Shown here: one piece after another, positions 60,252-64,000 of the stretch
How the letters are laid out: the number at the start of each line of letters is the position of its first letter
Numbering within the stretch: position 1 is the stretch's first letter
Source of the DNA: Musa acuminata AAA Group
Lineage: Eukaryota; Streptophyta; Magnoliopsida; Zingiberales; Musaceae
NCBI RefSeq assembly: GCF_036884655.1
Contig: NC_088340.1
Location: forward strand, 10,100,001-10,164,000
Direction: 5' to 3'
Length of the DNA: 64,000 bases
The notes under the pieces: generated by a model
Database searches by the model: none
Seen by the model: the letters and a program-made list of their open reading frames with translations, nothing else
Told to the model about the DNA's origin: nothing
Program-made: the position numbers and the translations under genes

Positions 60252-60419
60252 AGAAGAGTGGTTGGAACTGTGTTTGGTTCAATCTGTTCACTGGTTTATG
60301 GAAATGCTATTTATTGCTATATGTAATTAGATGGTTATATAAAAATTTGGAGGAATAAATATGTGTTTCTAAATATCATCATCATCTCTGAACATTTTAT
60401 TTGGTTCCAATCATGCAAA

Positions 60420-60922
60420 CAATAGTTTTGAAGCTGTAGATTTGAGAAGCAATTGCATGTTCATCCTACCACATGAAAATTAATAGCTACCTTTCCTGTT
60501 CTTCAATCACCACCATCATCAATTCTATTCTACTTGAAACTTCTGTCTCACTAGTTAGAAGAACAAGAACCATTCTAGTGCGAAAATATTATGTCCCTAA
60601 ATATTTAGAGGATATATATGTTACGTTAAAATTCGGAAGAGTAAATATATCGTTTGTAAAAATCACATTGTTAATATTATTGTGTTTGATCGTGCAAATA
60701 ATAGTTTTAAGGCTGTTGTTGTTTTAGAGCAATAATTGCAAATTCATCCACCACATGAAAATTAATTACTACCATCAATCATGTACGTTCCAAGATGTGT
60801 ATGATTGCCTTCTTCTTCTTCTTCTTCTTCTTCTTCTTCTTCATCAAACATCACCATCATCCATTCCACGCTGCCGGAAACCTTATCCTACTGGTTAGAA
60901 GAACAAGAATAACCCTAATATG
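60420..60922. repeat. Imperfect tandem duplication, about 275-base offset
   Basis: CAAxxAATAGTTTT, CCACATGAAAATTAAT and GGTTAGAAGAACAAGAA-type words recur in the same order at 60420-60580 and 60694-60922. The second copy is enlarged by a CTT microsatellite. Confidence 0.7.
60809..60842. repeat. (CTT)n microsatellite
   Basis: About 11 CTT units within the second copy of the local duplication. Confidence 0.9.
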
Positions 60923-61181
60923 TGTCTACAAGTCAAAGAAGTGATAGTAAATGTCACCTGTGAATCTTCACAGGAGTCACAACGAGCTTCACTTTACTGG
61001 TCTCCTTGTTGAACTGACATGATTCTCATGGCACTTTACTGATGCTTCATGTGAGTTTCTGATGGAAGCATTGTGATGTGGTTGAACACTGACCGTAAGG
61101 GACAGCAATGAGAAGAAGTTAATATAGCTGCAATGTTTGGTGGTGGGTTGCACTTAAGCTGAAGCTTGACACCGGCCGATG

Positions 61182-61185
<4 letters not shown>

Positions 61186-61226
<41 letters not shown>
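61186..61226. repeat. (GA)n microsatellite
   Basis: About 18-20 GA units, with no gene assigned nearby. Confidence 0.9.
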
Positions 61227-61228
<2 letters not shown>

Positions 61229-61595
61229 GCATGCAGCGCTGGTGAAAGCGAACGCATGCAGCATCTTCTCCCGAACTGAAAAGGAGGCCATCATACCACC
61301 ATTGAATGCGGCTGCCATGGTCGAAGGCTTCGCCCCTTTTGCAAGGCCAGCTTGCGTTGGCTCTTCTCCTCTTTATATTCTTGTCATGTTCCCTCGGTGA
61401 TGTTTAGCTGGTGCTGCACTGTTAATGATGTGGACTTTGGACCTGTCTCTTACTCTCCCATTTAAGTACATGAATTAATGTATGCTTCTCACATCAATCC
61501 ATCCCATTTGATGATGGTAGATTAAGGCGCCGTATAATTCCAAAAAGAAGTTTATGATGGGGAAGTCAGCAGTGTATCAAACACAACTAAATCAG

Positions 61596-61650
<55 letters not shown>
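61596..61650. repeat. Compound (TG)n(TA)n microsatellite
   Basis: A TG run passes directly into a TA run, about 55 bases in all. Confidence 0.9.
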
Positions 61651-61651
<1 letters not shown>

Positions 61652-62779
61652 TTTAAGTATTTTAACTATTTGGAAGAGTTTTAATTAGAGATTTGTATAT
61701 GTGAGTTAATACGTATGAAAAACGTTTAGCTTGGTAAATATTTTGAGAGTACTAATTAGATTTTATTTCATGGTAGATTAAATTAGAATTTATATAAATA
61801 ATTAAATAGAAAAGGGTTTTTAGTGAATTATGATTTATTTTTATAAATATGCTATTAAGTCTAAAAATTTTCATGCGAGAGTCAAAGAAATACAGTTTAT
61901 GTTCTTTGAAGATATTTTTTTTACTAAATTAAAAACAATTAAGAGAAAAATTCTTTCGAGTTTAAAAAAGAGAATTCAGCTTGACTTTGAGTTTATGTAT
62001 TCATTTTTTATACAGTAAAAAATTTTAATTTTTGATGTAGGTAGGGAGTGTTGAACTATTAAAATCTTATGATACTTTTATATGAATATTATTTTATTAA
62101 TATCTGAGTTTCTCTGTTTTGGTTTCTCCTTTCTTAGCACAAAATAGAGAGATTAAAATTAAATGAAATGGCCAAAGACAGAGAATTAGATGCTTCTAGA
62201 AGACACTCGTCCTATAAATATAAATATAAATATTTATAGACATTAGAATTAGACGGCCCTGTGTGTGTATTGGGCTTTGATGAGCCCAATATTTGGACCG
62301 GCCTTTTTGTTCCTTTTCCAATTTATTATATCCATTAATCAGAATATAGATTACTATAATTAATTAATTAAATTCGAGAAGGTTCCTACCGCTTCCTTCG
62401 TTTCTTCTTCACACCATCGAATGCTTCGGTGATCTCTGCTCTCGATTCTTGAAGGGCTCGGTGGGCACCATCGGCGGGTAGCACGACCGGGTCGGTCATG
62501 GACGAGGTCGCCTGTTCCACCGGGTCCATCAAGGTCACCTGCTCTTATTTGTCTTCCCCTCTCGTAACCTCTGCAGTCCTGTGCTGCAACCCTAAGGAGG
62601 AGGGGTTTACCCGATGGCGGTGTGGCTGTCGAGGGTTGCACCTCTTTGGGAACTTTTGACAAACGATCGTCATGCGTTTAGAGTCGTAGGTCGAGGCTAA
62701 ACGGGTTTGACGAGTCGGTTTCCGACGGGTTTTCTCGTTTTCTCCCGAGGATGATAAGAACGTCGTATTCGCTGCAGCC

Positions 62780-63133
62780 AACAGGTTGCTACCGACGTTG
62801 GTCCATCTTCTGGACTCCGCCGTCGGTGCCTTCTCCTACCACGAGACGAGGGAGAAGGCCGCAGCGGCGATCAGGAGGATCTCGCCCATGCAGAGCTGTC
62901 GCCACCTCCTGCTGGCGGAGGGCCCGCCCCTCCTCAACCACCCTTCCCGCGTCTGGAGTCTGAGGGAGGCGCCACAAAGGAAAAGGCCTTCGTGGCCCTC
63001 CAAACCCTAATGCTAACAAAGGAAAACGGGTCATCATCGGATCCCACGGTGGGATCACAGCCTTTCGTGAGATCTGTCGTGCAAGAAAGCCCTTCGCCTC
63101 GGCCACCGCCGCCGTAGCGATCAAGAAAATTGA
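62780..63133 (+). pseudogene. Armadillo-repeat protein fragment with frameshifts
   Basis: A piece of an ARM-repeat gene without start or stop. The first frame gives RLLPTLVHLLDSAVGAFSYH, then REKAAAAIRRISPMQSCRHL and LLAEGPPLLNH. After about 62940 the likeness moves to another frame (ESEGGATKEKAFVALQTLM), and after about 63020 to a third (RVIIGSHGGITAFREICRAR, then FASATAAVAIKKIE). Two frameshifts imply a dead fragment. Its repeats resemble ARO/VAC8-like plant proteins. It is not a copy of the intact ARM gene at 22919 as far as I can see. Confidence 0.6.
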
Positions 63134-64000
63134 GGTGAATTATTTTACTTTCATAATTATGAAGATTCTAATATTAATTTAAAGTACAAGAAGTAATCTA
63201 TTATTAGCCTATCAAGCGCTCGTTGAAATGCCAAAGGGTGTCTATTTCCAGAAGCAACGAGGTGGGTGTGTGCACTCGGTCGTGAGAATGATACTGTGCT
63301 TCCTTGGTGGAATGGTGCGAAAATTGGCTCAAATGCAGGTGCCATTTTTAAAGGTACAAGATTGGTGTTGATCTTGATCAGGCGAAATTTTGGAGTCATG
63401 GATGTCATATTATCTGCTTAACTTAGTTTCTTGTCTTAGCTAGCACCTTAAACTTTGTAATCATGCTTTATTGTCCTTCATTTTGCATCCATTGCCCATT
63501 AAAATTCTAACTTTTCAATCTTGATGATTAAATACCAATATATTATTTGTTCTCTTTTTGAAGAATAATTTGCTTTTCACTTAGCAATTCTGTTAATGTC
63601 CATTTACATGGAACTTCCACCATGCATTAAGAGAAATACTTGCTCATCCTTATTCTAGATTACTGTCCCCCCGAACAATAATGTGCATGACTCTTATCTT
63701 TTGTTTTAAAGCTCATGTTGTTCAAAATTAATAATGTCAAGCTTGAAGCTTTTTGGTAGTGTCTTCATATACCTCCAACTTTGCTTCTTTTTTCTCCTTT
63801 CCTTATAGTTTGATTTGGTGGGATTGCTATGGCATGAAGGTGACATTATGTTTCTTTCTTGGAGATGAATGTGCAAGCTTCTGAACTCTTGCATCAGTAT
63901 TGTCTCTCGTCATGGCCAATAAAAGTATGGAGACTTATAGTTGCTTTCTAAACCATAGTTTCTACTTTATATATGTGTTCTTTACAGGAATTTATTGTTC
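63134..64000. other. Right end, no gene seen
   Basis: AT-rich sequence with stops in all frames. It could be intron or flank of a gene outside the window. Confidence 0.4.

Larger units (their letters stand above)
60250..62779. other. Intergenic region rich in microsatellites
   Basis: No gene is seen. It contains an imperfect duplication (60420-60580 with 60694-60922), a CTT run, a GA run, a TG/TA run, then AT-rich sequence. A perfect inverted repeat (TATTGGGCT/AGCCCAATA) lies at about 62268-62291. Confidence 0.5.

Overview
This is nuclear DNA from a flowering plant, most likely a commelinid monocot. The coding exons are GC-rich, the spacers are AT-rich, and LTR retrotransposons are nested in one another. 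The gene set is plant-specific: ACC oxidase, plastid fibrillin, ERF, RIN4-like and GDSL lipase. A banana-family (Zingiberales) source is my inference from the style of the Copia elements, not something proven here.

Region 1 (1-18.8 kb) is repeat DNA. An old Tork/TNT1-like Copia element (165-14317, TSD GTAGT) carries inside its pol gene a very young Copia element (3037-11810, TSD CCTTG). The young element has two 1496-bp LTRs differing at only about two positions by eye and one uninterrupted gag-pol frame of 1297 codons. A solo LTR of the old family, with its own TSD GAACT, lies at 15779-16348. The old element's stop codons all look like C-to-T or G-to-A changes.

Region 2 (18.8-34 kb) is gene space. 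It holds ACC oxidase (minus, 4 exons), an intronless 600-residue armadillo-repeat protein (plus), a small RING-HC protein (minus, next to a long TA microsatellite) and a plastid fibrillin (minus, 3 exons, with a tandem repeat in its long intron).

Region 3 (34.1-47.9 kb) is a split gene. A triacylglycerol lipase 2-like gene on the minus strand has its first four exons at 47083-47876 and its last exons at 34120-35100. The fourth intron holds an internally deleted Ty3/Gypsy element (35157-47059, minus, TSD CCCAC). That element is itself interrupted by a second, older copy of the young Copia family (36949-45499, plus, TSD GTCGC). The lipase also shows small lesions and is probably a pseudogene.

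Region 4 (47.9-64 kb) is gene space again: an ERF repressor with a C-terminal EAR motif (plus), a RIN4-like NOI-domain protein (plus), a GDSL esterase/lipase (minus), several microsatellites and a frameshifted armadillo-repeat fragment near the right end.

The most unusual signal is in the leader of the young Copia family, between the primer-binding site and gag. Four hairpins share one apical sequence, but each has a different pair of outer arms that are complementary to each other. The older copy keeps two of the four, plus one chimera formed by deletion between the shared loops.
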